Shown here piece after piece: positions 44,106-55,542 of a DNA stretch of 64,000 nt. Location: NCBI RefSeq assembly GCF_027244095.1, contig NC_069659.1:44318001-44382000 (forward strand), read 5' to 3'. Below the pieces are notes generated by a model, which saw only the letters and a program-made list of their open reading frames with translations, ran no database searches and had not been told where the DNA came from. This DNA is from Hemicordylus capensis (taxonomy: Eukaryota; Chordata; Lepidosauria; Squamata; Cordylidae). A program made the translations under genes and the position numbers. Position 1 is the first letter of the stretch; each line of letters starts with the position of its first letter.

Positions 44106-45810
44106 TACATGGAAGTGCACCTTTTGCTGGGTCTTTCATTATGAGATGAGTTTTCCCAGTGGTTAGCCACTGTTCAATATCACCTCCTTGCAAAATGTGA
44201 TTGAACTGTTTTGATAGTTGTTTATGAAGGCTTGTTAGGTGTTTAAGCCAAAAGCCATGCAGTTCATCGTCGACTGGCGCAGTCCAATTTTTAATTTTCT
44301 TTACTCTTTCACTTATTAATTCTGGTGTTATTATTAGATCTTGCATTTGTTGGTTACATTTTTTGACCTCTTTCATCCAGCCTGCTTTTTTATTATAGTC
44401 TGTTGGATTGTCCCATAATTTCCCCCAGAATTGCACTGTTTCTTCTTTATTTGGTGTTTCTATGTTTCTTGCAGTTTCTCCTTCTATGCTTTGGTAGATA
44501 CGTCTCTGATTTGACTGGACTTGAAGATTCTGCCTCTGTTGTGTAATTCTGGCTTTGTATTTGCTAATCTGCTTTGACACTGCTGTTATTTGCTGCTTTA
44601 TGATTTCCAGGACTTCTCTAATTTTCCTTGAATCTAGGTGGTATTTTTGGATCAGATACTGTTTGGTGTTTTCATTCTTCAGCTTCTTGTCTTTCATATC
44701 TTTCAATTTACCAGCATCTGATCTAAGCCTGGAGATTTTATTTTTTAATCTCATCTTCCATTTAGGTGATGTACTGCTTTCTTTTTTGACAGGTCCACTG
44801 ATCTTATATCTGAGCTCTTGTGTTGTTATTGTTGCTGCACTGTACATTAGTTGGTTTGTTTCTTGCAAATTATTGGTTATTTCTGCAAGTGCAGCACTGA
44901 TATCTTTTAATGCCTGAGCCAGTTGTTTTTTGGCAACAGTTTTTAGAGCTGGAAGTCGAACCCTGGTGGTTGTTTGGTTCATGTGCTCAGTTATTTTTTG
45001 CTTTAGTTCTTGTTGCTTTTCTGTTAAACGGCATTCGGGTTTTTGAGGTGAAGGCAAAGGGGAGGTTGCCTGGTTTTGATTTTGAAACAGTTCAGCAACA
45101 GTGGCATCCTCTATTTCCAACACCTCCTCCACCTGCGCCTGAGCAACTTCTTCAGTTGGTGGTAATTCTTCTTCCATATCTTGAGCCTGTGTTGCTCTTT
45201 GCAGTTCTTCCAGCTCAACTCCTGTGAATACTTTATTTCTTATTATGAATCTTCTCTGGTCTGCTAGCCTTTGTTCTGTTATTTCTGTATCTGCATACTT
45301 CTCTTTCCAAATTTGGTACATTCTTTTTAAATAACCTCTTCTAGTTGGACTGACTTGTAATAGCAGATCATTATTTCCTTGTTGGCATTTTTCGTATATA
45401 TTTTTTTCGTTTCAGCGATGTTTCTTCCAGTAACCTTTCAGTCTCCAGCCCTGGTTGCTCAACTGAAGATCCTGAGTCCTGTTGCCCACTTGCCACCAGA
45501 TGTCCAGGGACTCCAGCACCTGGCACGGTCCTTGTTGACCCGGGCGAGGACCGATCCGGTATAGATTTATTAAAGTTATGTCTCACCATATGGTTGATGG
45601 GAGAGGCACTCTTTGTTTGGCTCCTCTGGTGAGACCTGTCCAGTATGGTTGGACCTCTGGCATAGCTCTCACCTTCCTCAGAGCACACAAGGCCCACAAC
45701 CACGCCAAGGTAGTGCCTCACTGAGGGATGATGATGATGATGATTTTATTATTATTTTATTATTAATAATTTTTTTATTTTTATTTTTATTTTATTGTTT
45801 TAAAATTATT

Positions 45811-46600
45811 TTAAAAACCATTTCACTGGCTTCCAGCTGAATTGCAGCAGGCCCAAAGTGCTGGTTCATCCTAAATGGTCTGGGCCCTGGGTACCTTAGT
45901 AATCCCCTTCTCTAATACAAATCCACCTGCTTGTTAAAATATTCTTCTGCTCCATGGGAAGAAGGGGAAATCTCAAATAAAGGAACTTAAGGGGAGGCCT
46001 CAAGATGAGGAGGAGATAATTTATTACCCAATGTACTTAGGATATTGTGTGTGTGTGGCGGGGGGAGCGGGCTCTACAGTTCTGCAGCATCACCACCCCA
46101 TCTCCATTTCTTTCACTGGAGTTCCCCCTGACTGGCTGATCTACTGCACAGCATTAAACATGCCTTGCAATGTAATGTTTGCACATTTATACAAGAGTGC
46201 TTATATGCTATGTGCAAGAATTGCACAAATACAGTTGTGCAATTGTTGGCCATTTTTTCCAATTTCCATTCATTCCATTGGTTGCAAGGTACATGTAACA
46301 CTGTGTTTTTCACACCATCGCAAAATAAACCTGTGCCCCCTGATGAAGAGTTGCAGCACTTGAAATCTGTTGGGCACTATGTTATCTCCTCTGCACCTTG
46401 AGGTCTCCTTCCCTCTCATTTCTACCCTATGTGTCCTCAATGCCTCAGGTACAGTGGATTACTAGGCAAGGCAGGGCCTTATCAACAGTGGCACCAAGAT
46501 TATGGAACTTCCTCCCTGGGGAGGTCCATTGTGCTCCTTCCCTGTTGATTTTTAGGGACTTGGTAATGATGGTGCTTTTCTAGCAAGTGTTTGGGGCTGC
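45811..46600 (+). mobile_element. L2 LINE, right part
   Basis: L2-like sequence continues from the split at 45800 (CACTGGCTTCCAG, then TGGGCCCTGGGTACC) to about 45990. It resumes at about 46406-46600 with GATTATGGAACTTCCTCCCT, the L2 C-terminal region. The gap is the inverted-repeat element at 45996-46405. Confidence 0.7.
45996..46405. mobile_element. 410-bp inverted-repeat element, unassigned
   Basis: The 24-bp left end (46019 inward from 45996: GGCCTCAAGATGAGGAGG) and the right end (complement of 46382-46405) match at about 20 of 24 positions. It interrupts an L2 copy. The internal block around 46160-46250 (GTAATGTTTGCACA, CAAGAGTGCT, TTGCACAAA) also occurs, diverged, at 57850-57945. Confidence 0.65.
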
Positions 46601-46639
46601 TTGATTTTCAACTAGGAGCTACATGTATGCATACTTTCA

Positions 46640-47030
46640 GAAGCTCGACTGGTGGTGATGCATGAGAGCCTTCTTGGTGGTGGCCCCCCATTATGTGAAA
46701 CTTCCTGCCTTGGGAGATTCATTTGGTGTCCAATCTGCCTACCTTCTGGATTTGTTTTAACTCCTGGCTTTTTTGTAGGCCTTTAATTAGTTGATTTGAG
46801 TTTACCTGTTGGCTCTCACATCATCATCATCATCATCATCATCATTATTATTAATAATAATAATAAACTGCTTTTCATTTTTTTTCTTTTATTTAATTAT
46901 TTGGTTAAAATTTAATTATTTTTTTCTATTTAATTATTTGGTTGGTTTTAATTCTTGCTGTAAGCTACTTAAGCTGTCTTTGACTAGAAAATAGAGACAT
47001 AAATTTTCTGAAATAAAAATAAAACAATTT
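46640..47030 (+). mobile_element. L2-like LINE 3' end with (CAT)n
   Basis: Second L2-type C-terminal region (TGTGAAACTTCCTGCCTTGG), a T-rich 3' UTR, (CAT)n at 46818-46846 and a decayed AAATAAAA end. Confidence 0.55.
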
Positions 47031-49579
47031 AGTCCTATAATGCTGCCAATATTGCTTTGAGGTTCTGCTGTGCTTCTGCTCTTTCTATGCTTATGCTATT
47101 ATGAACATTATTCTATTCTAATTTATATCTTGTGTTTCCAGGAAAATGCATTAGCTATAACTTGGAAATTTTATTAAATTGGATAGCAGGATATACAGTA
47201 CATCTTTTAATGAATGAATAGAATGTGTGGGGGAAGTGAAGGAGAAGAAAAGATTCAGACCAGAGGCAAGAAATCCCAGGTCACGTGAAGATACCCCAAG
47301 AGAATCTATTTGCTTGAGACAAAATAGTTAATATTATATCAGATTCCAGAAACTGGAGTAAAAGATAAATATAATACAAATGTTTTCATTTCAGTTACAA
47401 ATACCATTATTTCCCACATGTATTGCTTCTTATTTATATTCAGCAAAAATAAATCACTCAGTTGTAAAAAGCCAGACAAGGGTACTTCAGGCAGCCAAGT
47501 GCTCTGCTCCTGAAATGCAGCAGTATGAGGATGCTGCGATTGAGGGAGGAGAAGAACCAGCTGTCCTGCTGCATTGGCAAAGGCTCTGCTCTCCAGAAGG
47601 TGGCTGCCGCCAAAGGGCACAATCTCAAAGGTGTTGATGGCCAGGGAGTTATTCAAAAATGGCTTTATGCCATGGGGTATCTGAGGAGCAGATATACTTC
47701 ACAACATATTCGAAGCAGTTTAATTTGGGGGATTAGATGGACCATCCACATAACTGCCAGCTCCTCCCAGCATTCCCTGCAATCTTTCTCCTGTGTGCGT
47801 TCCCACTGCTGGCTCCGGGTTTTCTCTCCGACCAATCACATCCCAGGAGAAGGTGAGAGATACATCCCTTCATTATTACTTAGTATGCAATGCAGTGGGG
47901 TGTGCAGTGCGGTGGGGTGTGGACTTGATCCTGCAGGGATGGAGAGCAACAAGCCCTGCCAGAAAGCAATTGATCCTCTGCAAAGGGGTGGTCTTTGGAT
48001 ACATTTAGGGAACACCTCCCCATCCAGCCTGGGAAACTGACACCAAATGTTAAGTCCCTTCTGTCCCCAGCTGAGTCAGTTACAAAACAATGTCCCCTCC
48101 TCGCCATGTTTACTTTCTCTGCGAGAGAGACGTTGGGAATGGAAGCCGCCAAGAGTCTGCTGTTTGTTGCAAAGCCTGTCTGCTTGACTGGTCTTCCCCA
48201 AGCTGCCTGCAGTCAGTGCCTTCTGCTGGGAAACTCACTGGGGATGGAGGGGCTGGTGGCTGCAGCAGCAGCAGCTGAGATGGGGCAGGCGGGGGAGAAG
48301 AATTGGGCACAAGGACCCTCATAGATCCAAGGGTAGGGTGGGGGCGGGGAGAAGGCTTCAGGAAGCATGCACCAGCCAGCTGAAATGCAAAAGAGCTCCG
48401 AAGGGGAGAGCCTCCCTTGTCATTCTGGCCACCCCCTCCCACTCTTCCTCCCAGCTGTCAAGGCTCAAAGGGGAAGGGGCACTTGTGCTGACACTTGATA
48501 GTTCCACCCAGCAAACTTTTTCTTTTTAAACCACAAAAGCCGAATTATCTGCAATGGCCCCTCCACACCTTACAAATAAGTGCCGGGACATACTTAAAGC
48601 CTCAGGTTTTTCCCCCCAAAAGCCACTGAAAAGAGAGGATTTGTTTTAATGTTGGACATAATTCGGCTAAGCCATAATGCACAGGCATAATGTGGAGGGG
48701 AGGGGGCAGAGTCATGTCAGAACGGGTCCCTGATAGCCTGCAGGGACTTTGGGGTTACTCAAGCTGATATGTGGACTGGCACCCTCCATTCCAGAGGAGA
48801 TTTGAACTAACTGCCATGTAAAAGCTCCTGGATATCTTTTTCGGCGGGTCTTGAGACTACTAATATGTGCTGCATATTTGAATGCTCCCCTGTGTGGAGT
48901 TTAAAAACTGCCTTCATACTAAAAAAAGTTGTAAATTGAGGAAAGACTAGGATGAACCTTTATTCCCCTAGTTTTCTATGTGCAGAGATAATATATATAT
49001 ATTTTATGAAGAGCACTTAAGTATGCAAGCCCTTCTCCTCCACAGCCCAAAGTGTTACAGTCCTGAATAATCTCTACTATTGTATTTCGCTGAATGTATA
49101 CACTGGTCCTTAGACTGTAAATTCACTGAACAGAGATCCCTATGATCCAAAATCAAACTTTATGGGCCCAAACCATATCACATGACTGTGACCAGTGTGC
49201 TTAAAATTTAAGTTTAAACCTTTGCTCACCCACAATCCCCATTGGGCATAGGGACCCTGCATCCCACTTTTAAAATGAACACCTGTACAGTCATCCACAC
49301 AACGGGCAGCTTCACAACCCTGAGAAAATTCTCAATGCTGAGAGGGCCCTTGAAGAGGCGATCTCTCTTAAGAACTTTAGGAGGAAAGCACTAAGAAGGG
49401 CAACACTTCCCAGCACTCTGTGCACGCCTTCCAAGATGGCACAGGGGCTCAAGTGGGCTCCATTTCCCTTAAAGAAGCCCTCTGGTGCTGGGTAAAGTGT
49501 AGCACTGCACAGTGAAAATAACTGTCTTCACACACTGCGAGGGAGACTGCAGCATATTTGGTTTTGGCCAAAGCTGCAT
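47031..49579. other. Intergenic DNA, no gene recognised
   Basis: Several chance frames cover 47339-48530, where sequence is G+C-rich, but none shows a protein family. The blocks GCAATGGCCCCTCCACA near 48553 and ATAATGTGGAGGGGAGG near 48689 are partly complementary and may bound a small decayed element. Confidence 0.4.
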
Positions 49580-49790
49580 AAAGTAAAGTAAAGTTGTGCC
49601 CTCGAGTCAGTGTTGACTCCTGGCAGCCACAGAACTATGTGGTTGTCTTTGGTAGAATCCAAGAGGGATTTCCCACTGTGAGATGATGCCTTTCAGCACC
49701 TTCCTATATCGCTGCTGCCCAATATAGGTGTTTCTCAGCGGGGATTCGAACCAGCAACCTCTTGCTCGCTAGGCAAGTCATAAGCAATTA
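49580..49790 (-). mobile_element. Sauria-type SINE, head truncated
   Basis: Bov-B-like end (ACACTGACTCGAGGG on the minus strand, then TTTACTTTACTTTA), SINE body and box B (GGTTCGAATCCC); the box A end is missing. Confidence 0.88.
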
Positions 49791-49994
49791 TTCAGGGAGC
49801 TGAGGGTTGATGCGGGCCGCTTATGGGCTCTGGGCCTTACAATGAAGAACACTCGCTTATACCAAGAGGTTGAGACATGTGAAAGAGCAGATATGTAGTC
49901 TGGTAGTACTTCTGGATCCAAACCTCTCCCAGATTTCTCAGGAGTGCTTTCTATCAGCTTCAGCTGACTCACCAGCTATGTCCATTTCCGGAGA

Positions 49995-50560
49995 CAAATG
50001 ACCTTAAAACAGTGGTGCATAAGCTGGTAACATTCAGACTTGACTACTGCAATGCGCTCTATGTTGAGCTGCCTTTGTGCGTAGTTTGGAAACTGCAGTT
50101 GGTACAGAATGCAGCAGCCAGGTTGGTCTCCGGGGTTGCCCAAAGAGATCATATTGCACCCATTTTAAAAGAACTACACTGGCTGCCAATAAGTTTCCAG
50201 GTATAATACAAAGTGCTGGTTATTTCTTATAAAGCCTTAAACAGCTTGGGTCAAAGGTATTTAAGAGAACGCCTTCTTCATCAATCCCGCCACCTATTAA
50301 GATCATCTGAGGAGATCAGTTTCAGTTGCTTCTAGCTTGGTTGGTGGTGATTCGAAAGTAGTCCTTTTCTAGAGTTGCCTCGGGACTCTGGAACGTGCTT
50401 CCTAATGAAATTAGAGTTTCCTCTTCTCTAAAAGTTTTTAAGAATAACCTGAAAACATACCTGTTCAGGCAGGCTTTTGTTTTATAGTTTTAAAGTTTCA
50501 GGTTTTAGAGTTTTCATTTGTATTTTTAAATTGTTTTAATTGTGTTAATGTTTTAATAGG
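49995..50560 (+). mobile_element. L2 LINE polymerase C-terminus and 3' UTR
   Basis: The plus strand encodes FRLDYCNALYVELP, then LQLVQNAAARLVSGV and LKELHWLPISFQV, the classic L2 C-terminal motifs. The RLWNVLPNEIR-like region and T-rich 3' UTR follow to about 50560. At least one frame break occurs after 50206. Confidence 0.9.
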
Positions 50561-51131
50561 GGACTACAAGGGAGATTAGTTATCAAACAGGTAGCATAAA
50601 AAGAAATTAATATATCACCTACATGTGTGAAATCATAAGTGGGTCTTCCTAATCATATACTTACAAATCACAAGGGGCTAAGTCCAAAGAAAAGCCAGCT
50701 TCCACAGAGAAATATTCCCCCTTTTGAATGCTGTTGTGCAGCAAAGTGGGGGCAAGGCAGAGAAGCTTGTTCACTCAATCAGTTCCTAAAAAGGTACATA
50801 GGGGATTCCAAGAAATTTCCCATGACCTGGTAGATGACCCAACACTTCAGACTAGGCATGAACTGGACATGATTGGAAGTTGCGTATGTCCAATTCATGC
50901 CTAGTCAAACAGACAGCTCTCTGGAAATCAAAAGAAAATAAAATATAGGCAGGAGCTCCTGATGGACAGCATGTGGGATATTTAAGTGCAGAAGTGAGGG
51001 TTTAATGGAGCAGTCAAGGTGCCAAGATAACAAAGGGCTCTTACAATAAGGCACTTTTTTTCCCCCAGAGGGAGCAAAAAACCTTATTCAAAACTCAACT
51101 TGTACTCGTATAATGGATTTGGGGAATAGAG
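50561..51131. other. Intergenic DNA with a short inverted repeat
   Basis: GACTAGGCATGAACTGGAC (about 50850) is repeated as its complement at about 50894, a small hairpin. No gene is seen. Confidence 0.5.
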
Positions 51132-51268
51132 CAGTGGTTCCCAACCTGTGGGCCTATAGATGTTGCTGAACTACAACTCCCAGCATCCCCAGCCACAATA
51201 AATTATAGCTGGGGAAGATGGGAGTTGTAGTTCAGTAATATCTGGAGCATCACAGGCTAGGAACCCCG
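51132..51268. mobile_element. hAT-type foldback MITE
   Basis: CAGTGGTTCCCAACCTGTGG and the complement of CACAGGCTAGGAACCCCG pair; core palindrome with ACTACAACTCCCA. Flanks GAATAGAG (51124-51131) and GGATAGAG (51269-51276) differ by one base. Confidence 0.93.
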
Positions 51269-51330
51269 GGATAGAGCATTTCGGTGGAAGGGTCATCACA
51301 TAGCTTTGGGGATGCCACAGATGTCGCAGG

Positions 51331-51527
51331 AACAGGAAGTTCTCTTATACAGAGCTGGTCCATTTAGCTCAGTATATCGTCTACATGGACTGGCTGGCAC
51401 TGACTCTCCAAGATTTCAGGCAGGACTGGAGTCTTTCTCAGCCCTACTTAGAGAAGGCAGGGATTGAACCTGGGACCTTCTGCACGCAAAGCAGATGCTC
51501 AACCACAGAGCTGTGGAGTCATCCCCT
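51331..51527 (-). mobile_element. tRNA-headed SINE
   Basis: Minus-strand head with box B-like GGTTCAATCCCTG and box A-like AGCTCTGTGGTTGAGCA; body as in other copies. The TATGTTC tail is decayed. Confidence 0.85.
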
Positions 51528-52724
51528 GTTGAAGATTGTTGAAGCTGTTATAGAGACAACTATGCAGACTGGCATCTTTAAAGAAGAAAACTTTACTGGG
51601 TTTATTGCCCAGCCCCAAATACAGACAATTTAACTTTTGATTGAAGAAATCCTTCCACTCTTTTCTTTCTTCTAAAAAGCTGATGGATTTTCTGCTGAGT
51701 CATTTAACAAATGAGTCTTCACAGCTATAAAGCTCTTCAAGCTTTTCTCACCTTGTAATACTAAATTTCATCCAGCTCATTCATAATGCCTGCTTCACTA
51801 AGACGAATCTGCTTTGAAACCTCTAGTCTTCTTCCCATTAGGAGTTCAGCTGTTCCATATTCTGACCAGGCCTTTGATATGGTAATGATTTTGGGATGAG
51901 GGATCTCCTGCTATTTATTAGACACTGGCAACATTCATATTTTGCTTTTCCATCACATTAAAGACAGCTGGATATGTTTTGAAACAATGTTTGTGGGAAA
52001 TGAGTATTTACAGCAGAAAAGTGAGTCTTGTGAGTTTAGCTGATGAGTTATTTCCAATGACATGGCTATTTCAGCACACAAGACATCCTTGTCAAGAAAT
52101 GTTTGTCTGGTGCGGTGGCAGGGGGAAGGCGTCTTTCTGCAAACTCGAACTGGTTGTTCATTTTGTCACACACTAATGTACCTATCTTGTTAACTTTTTA
52201 ATAGACACAGAAAGCATATTCATAATATATGTAATGACTAGTCTCCAGGCTTGAATCACTTGCTTACTTTATCCCTTGATAAAGTAATGAATTCATGAGA
52301 TACAGTTGCATATAACATTGGCCTACATTTTTTAAAATGAAAAGCAGTCATGGGAGGCTGCAATATTCAGCAGAAGTTTGGCAGAAGGGGAGGAAATGCT
52401 TAACTCTTTCCTCCTGGGCAATTTTCCATTCCAAATCCCCCATCCCCATTGGCTTTTCTCTCATCAGGGGAAAAGATATGGGGCTGTATTCTAAGAAAGT
52501 TAGTCATGACTAAGCACCTTTGAAGCAATGAAACCAGTTTGTTGGGACTAACTTAAATCCCATTAACTTCAGTGGGATTCAAGCACCCTAACTTTACTAG
52601 ATACAACCTATGGGGATCTGTGTCTTTTCTCCAGTATAGGGAAAAAGCAGCTGAGGGTGCTTTGCTTGCACTGAGGGAAGGGTACTTATTTCTTTCTCCC
52701 TCCCAGCCCAAGTGCTATTTCTTT
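51528..52724. other. Intergenic DNA, little recognised
   Basis: A short dispersed repeat (ATTAACTTCAGTGGGATTC) lies near 52560, resembling 16190-16240. No gene is supported. Confidence 0.4.
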
Positions 52725-53130
52725 CCATTTATTTATTTAATTTCATGTATTTTTAAAAACAGGAGGGAATTCCACAATTGTAGAGTCACCACTGAAAAAG
52801 CCCTGACTCCGATATTCCCCAACCATATAGCCAATAGTGATGGGCATGTGAATAGGGCCTCTGAAGCCAGTCAAAGGGTTTAGATAGCCTGATATGGGTG
52901 AAAATGGTCTTTTAAGTAATCTGGTCTCCGATTCTAAAGTGCCTTAAAAGTGAATATCAGCACTTCAAATCTGGCCCAGAAATGAGAAGACTACCAGCAC
53001 AGTTGGCACAGAATTGATGATATTCTGGCCACTGCATGTTGCACCAGTTGCAGTTTCTTAGTTTCCTGTTAAAGCAGACCCATATAGAAAGAACTGCAAT
53101 AGTCGGGATGTATACACGGAACCCTAGTTT
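52725..53130 (-). repeat. Probable dispersed repeat, unclassified
   Basis: The run from GGAATTCCACAATTGTAGAG through AAAGCCCTGACTCC to CACCAGTTGCAGTTTC and CTGCAATAGTCGGGATG has the look of a common lizard interspersed repeat. I recall similar blocks but cannot name the family, and the strand is a guess. Confidence 0.4.
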
Positions 53131-53440
53131 GGATGTGTTCATGGAACCTTCTTGCCTCCCTTCACTGTTGGCTCCCTCTCCAGGAGTGGAGGGGGAGGAG
53201 TGTCAAGCAGCATCCTCCTCTCGTTCTCTCCACGTGACTGGCTGGTTATGTGCTCAGTTTCAGCCCACTTCTCCCTCAGCCTGTCTGACAAACTCAGTAG
53301 CCAGGAAAATGCTAGCTGATGCTCACCGCTAGCACTGCCCTTCTTGGAGCCTGTCAGTCAGGCTGAGAGAGGCCGGTCCATGAGTCTTTAGAGGGCAGAA
53401 GGAAAGCGGAATCCACAACATAGAGTTATCAGGACTGTAC

Positions 53441-53541
53441 AAGTTCAGTTCTCCAGCTCTTTCTGTACTACGCCATCACCAACCACAGTGACCAATAGTC
53501 AGGGCTCATGCGATCTGCAGGAAGGCCAAAGTTGTGCAGCC
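53441..53541. mobile_element. Decayed hAT-type MITE, partial
   Basis: The right part matches 515-564 (GGCCAAAGTTGTGCAGCCCTG). The left arm is eroded and no target duplication was confirmed. Confidence 0.55.
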
Positions 53542-53829
53542 CTGAGTTAAGGATTTGTTTGTTTGCTTGCTTGATTCCCCACCCTGATTTCCAGGCAGAT
53601 TCACTTAGCTTATATTTTATTTCCCGGGAACTTTGGCAAGATTTGCTTCTGGGGCTCACAATTCTTGGCTGCTTATATGGGGTGCCTGAGCTGAGGCTTT
53701 TTGAGAGGAGGAGTACCCTTGCTTAAAGAGGGAACCCCTGTGCTGCAAGTGGTGACATGGATTGTAGTCCATGAAGCTTCTGCTATAACTCTGTCATGGT
53801 TTACACAGGAACTAGCTGGGCCGGGCGCA

Positions 53830-54205
53830 GAGCATCGGCGCCTCTAGTACTCTTCCCTCATTCCCCTCTCCCTCTCAGTTTCCCCTTTGTTCTCAGACAC
53901 CCCCCTCCACTACTGCCATTGTCATTCCCCGCCCGTCCACCCGTCTGCTGCTACCGCCGCCACTTTCTTTTCCCCCACCCGCCCCTACCACCGCTTTCTC
54001 CCCTGCCTGACCACCTGCCGCCACCGCTTTCTCCCTCCCTCCCCACCAGTACGTTGTGCGCTGCCACCATTTTCTTTCCCCTGCTACTGTTTTCTTTCCC
54101 CCCTTGCCCACAAGCCTGTCTGCCAACATCAGTGCTTTCCTCTCCTCCTGCCAGCAGCTCACTCGCAAACTCACACGAGAGCTGCCATGCATGGGATTAG
54201 CGACA

Positions 54206-54240
<35 letters not shown>
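53830..54240. repeat. Polypyrimidine tract ending in (TC)n
   Basis: The plus strand is strongly C/T-rich with recurring CCGCCRCTTTCTTTTCCCC-like blocks, then (TC)n at 54208-54240. Long chance frames on both strands result. Confidence 0.75.
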
Positions 54241-54242
<2 letters not shown>

Positions 54243-54243
<1 letters not shown>

Positions 54244-54385
54244 GAATGGGAGAAGCTGCCTTATATTGAGTCAGACCATTGGTCCATCTAGCTCAGTATT
54301 GTCTATACAGACTGACAGTGGCATGTCCCAGAATGCAGCAGGAGTCTCTCTCAGACCTATTTTGGAGATGCCAGGGAGAGAACTT
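54243..54385 (-). mobile_element. SINE 3' part (CR1-like end)
   Basis: Matches the body and end of the tRNA- and 5S-headed SINEs (GAAGCTGCCTTATATTGAG, ATTGGTCCATCTAGCTC). The head is missing. Confidence 0.85.
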
Positions 54386-54527
54386 ATATATGTATATGTC
54401 TGGGCAGTTTACAACATAAAACAGATTAAAATAAAAACTTTAATACAATTTAAAACCACAGTCCAGTTAAAAAGCTTGGGTGAAAAAGAAGTCTGGCGGT
54501 TTTTTAAAAGTTGACAGAGATGGGGAG

Positions 54528-54712
54528 GCTCTTATTTGGAACCTTCTGCATGCACTCATGCAGGTGCTCTTTCCAGAGCAGCCCCATCCCCCGAAGGGAA
54601 TATCTTACAGTGCTCACATATAGTCTCCCATTCAAATGCAAGGCAGGGCAGACCCTGCTTAGCAAAGGGTACAGTTCATGCTTGCTGCTGCTGCAAGACC
54701 AGCTCTCCTCCC
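54528..54712 (-). mobile_element. 5S-rRNA-headed SINE, 5' part
   Basis: On the minus strand: GAGCTGGTCTTGCAGCAGC head, the 5S-like GCAGGGTCTGCCCTGCCTTG and TTTGAATGGGAGACTATATG, and the CCTTCGGGGGATGGGGC block. The 3' half is missing. Confidence 0.85.
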
Positions 54713-55231
54713 TAATTTTTCTACAACAAACTAACATGGCTGCCCGTCTGGAAATGACCTGTCACTGACATCCTTCCAAGTTCTTCCTTTTCATCGGTGT
54801 TGATTCTGTCTTCAGCTGTGACATTTGCTCAGAATCCCTGCACAGATGATGGCAGCTGAACTGAGCACTTTTGCTAATGAAGTGCTTTACTCAGTGATGG
54901 CGCCTCAAAAAAAGAAATCCTCCAGGGATGGATATTTCACCGGCTGAGAAACCATTTTTTGCCTGATGACAGCATAAGAGGCCATCCAGTGTGAGTGAGC
55001 TGAATATGAAAGTGGATGATTCTAATTTGCCATGGCATTACACAAAACCTCAGCAGGATCATATTCAAAGTGCTGAGGCACCTAAAGGAAAAATGATCCA
55101 TGGTTAAAATGTACTGCCACACTTCAATACTCAATGTAATATTCATAAAAGCAGCATCCGCTGGTAGCAGTCAAACTTGGGCAAACAGAGTTTGGACTTT
55201 ATGTGTGCCATTTGGCTGTGGATGATGGGAG
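54713..55231. other. Intergenic DNA, nothing recognised
   Basis: No gene or classified repeat is supported. Confidence 0.45.
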
Positions 55232-55542
55232 CTGAGATGAGAGCTGGTCTTTTGGTAGCAAGCTTGACATGTCCCCATAGCTAAGCAGGGTCTGCCCTGG
55301 TTGCATCTGAATGCGACACTTGATGAGTGAGCACTGCAAGATATTCCCCTCAGGGGATGAAGCCGCTCTGGGAAGAGCAGAAGGTTTTAAGTTCCCTCCC
55401 TGGTGTCTCCATCACAGGGCTGAGAGAGATTCCTGCCTGCAACCTTGGAGAAGCCACTGCCAGTCTGTGAAGACAATACTGAGCCAGATAGACCAATGGT
55501 CTGACTCAGTATATGGCAGTTTCCTATGTTCCTATGTTGAGT
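55232..55542 (+). mobile_element. 5S-rRNA-headed SINE, full-length copy
   Basis: The 5S-like part (55282-55341) reads GCTAAGCAGGGTCTGCCCTG and TGCATCTGAATGCGACAC. The SINE body follows, with GAGCCAGATAGACCAATGG and a CCTATGTTCCTATG end. Confidence 0.92.

Larger units (their letters stand above)
40732..45800 (-). mobile_element. Nearly full-length R4/Dong-type LINE
   Basis: Minus-strand reading from about 45740 gives an N-terminal domain (45371-45721), a long charged segment (44101-45321), polymerase motifs ([11 protein letters not shown] near 43670; FQGDSLSPLLF near 43500; LLYMDNLKLYA near 43380), a Cys/His knuckle (CHLCKEADETVDHLISC near 41390) and a restriction-like endonuclease region (TPDITVVEKK, then IPGDSRIEEKEKEKITKY) at 40850-41190. 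The polymerase box is YMDN rather than YMDD. At least two frame disruptions are visible: one near 45400 and a stop after KILWDF near 41189. The frame is also split by a hAT element (42216-43297) and an L2 tail (about 43905-44105). Flanks TAAAATTATT at 40722-40731 and 45801-45810 and ATT-rich sequence at both ends mark the insertion. Confidence 0.88.

Noticed and set aside
44555-45227. Plus-strand frames of 105-120 codons
   Set aside because: They are shadows of the R4-type LINE frame on the opposite strand.
47339-48530. Cluster of frames up to 171 codons in G+C-rich sequence
   Set aside because: No recognisable domain, no paired splice signals and overlapping frames on both strands; most likely chance.
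53796-54514. Open frames of 134-152 codons near 53.8-54.5 kb
   Set aside because: They are translations of a polypyrimidine tract, a TC repeat and a SINE; composition explains the lack of stops.
55282-55341. Possible 5S rRNA gene
   Set aside because: Only an internal 5S-like part is present and it is fused to a SINE body in several copies.
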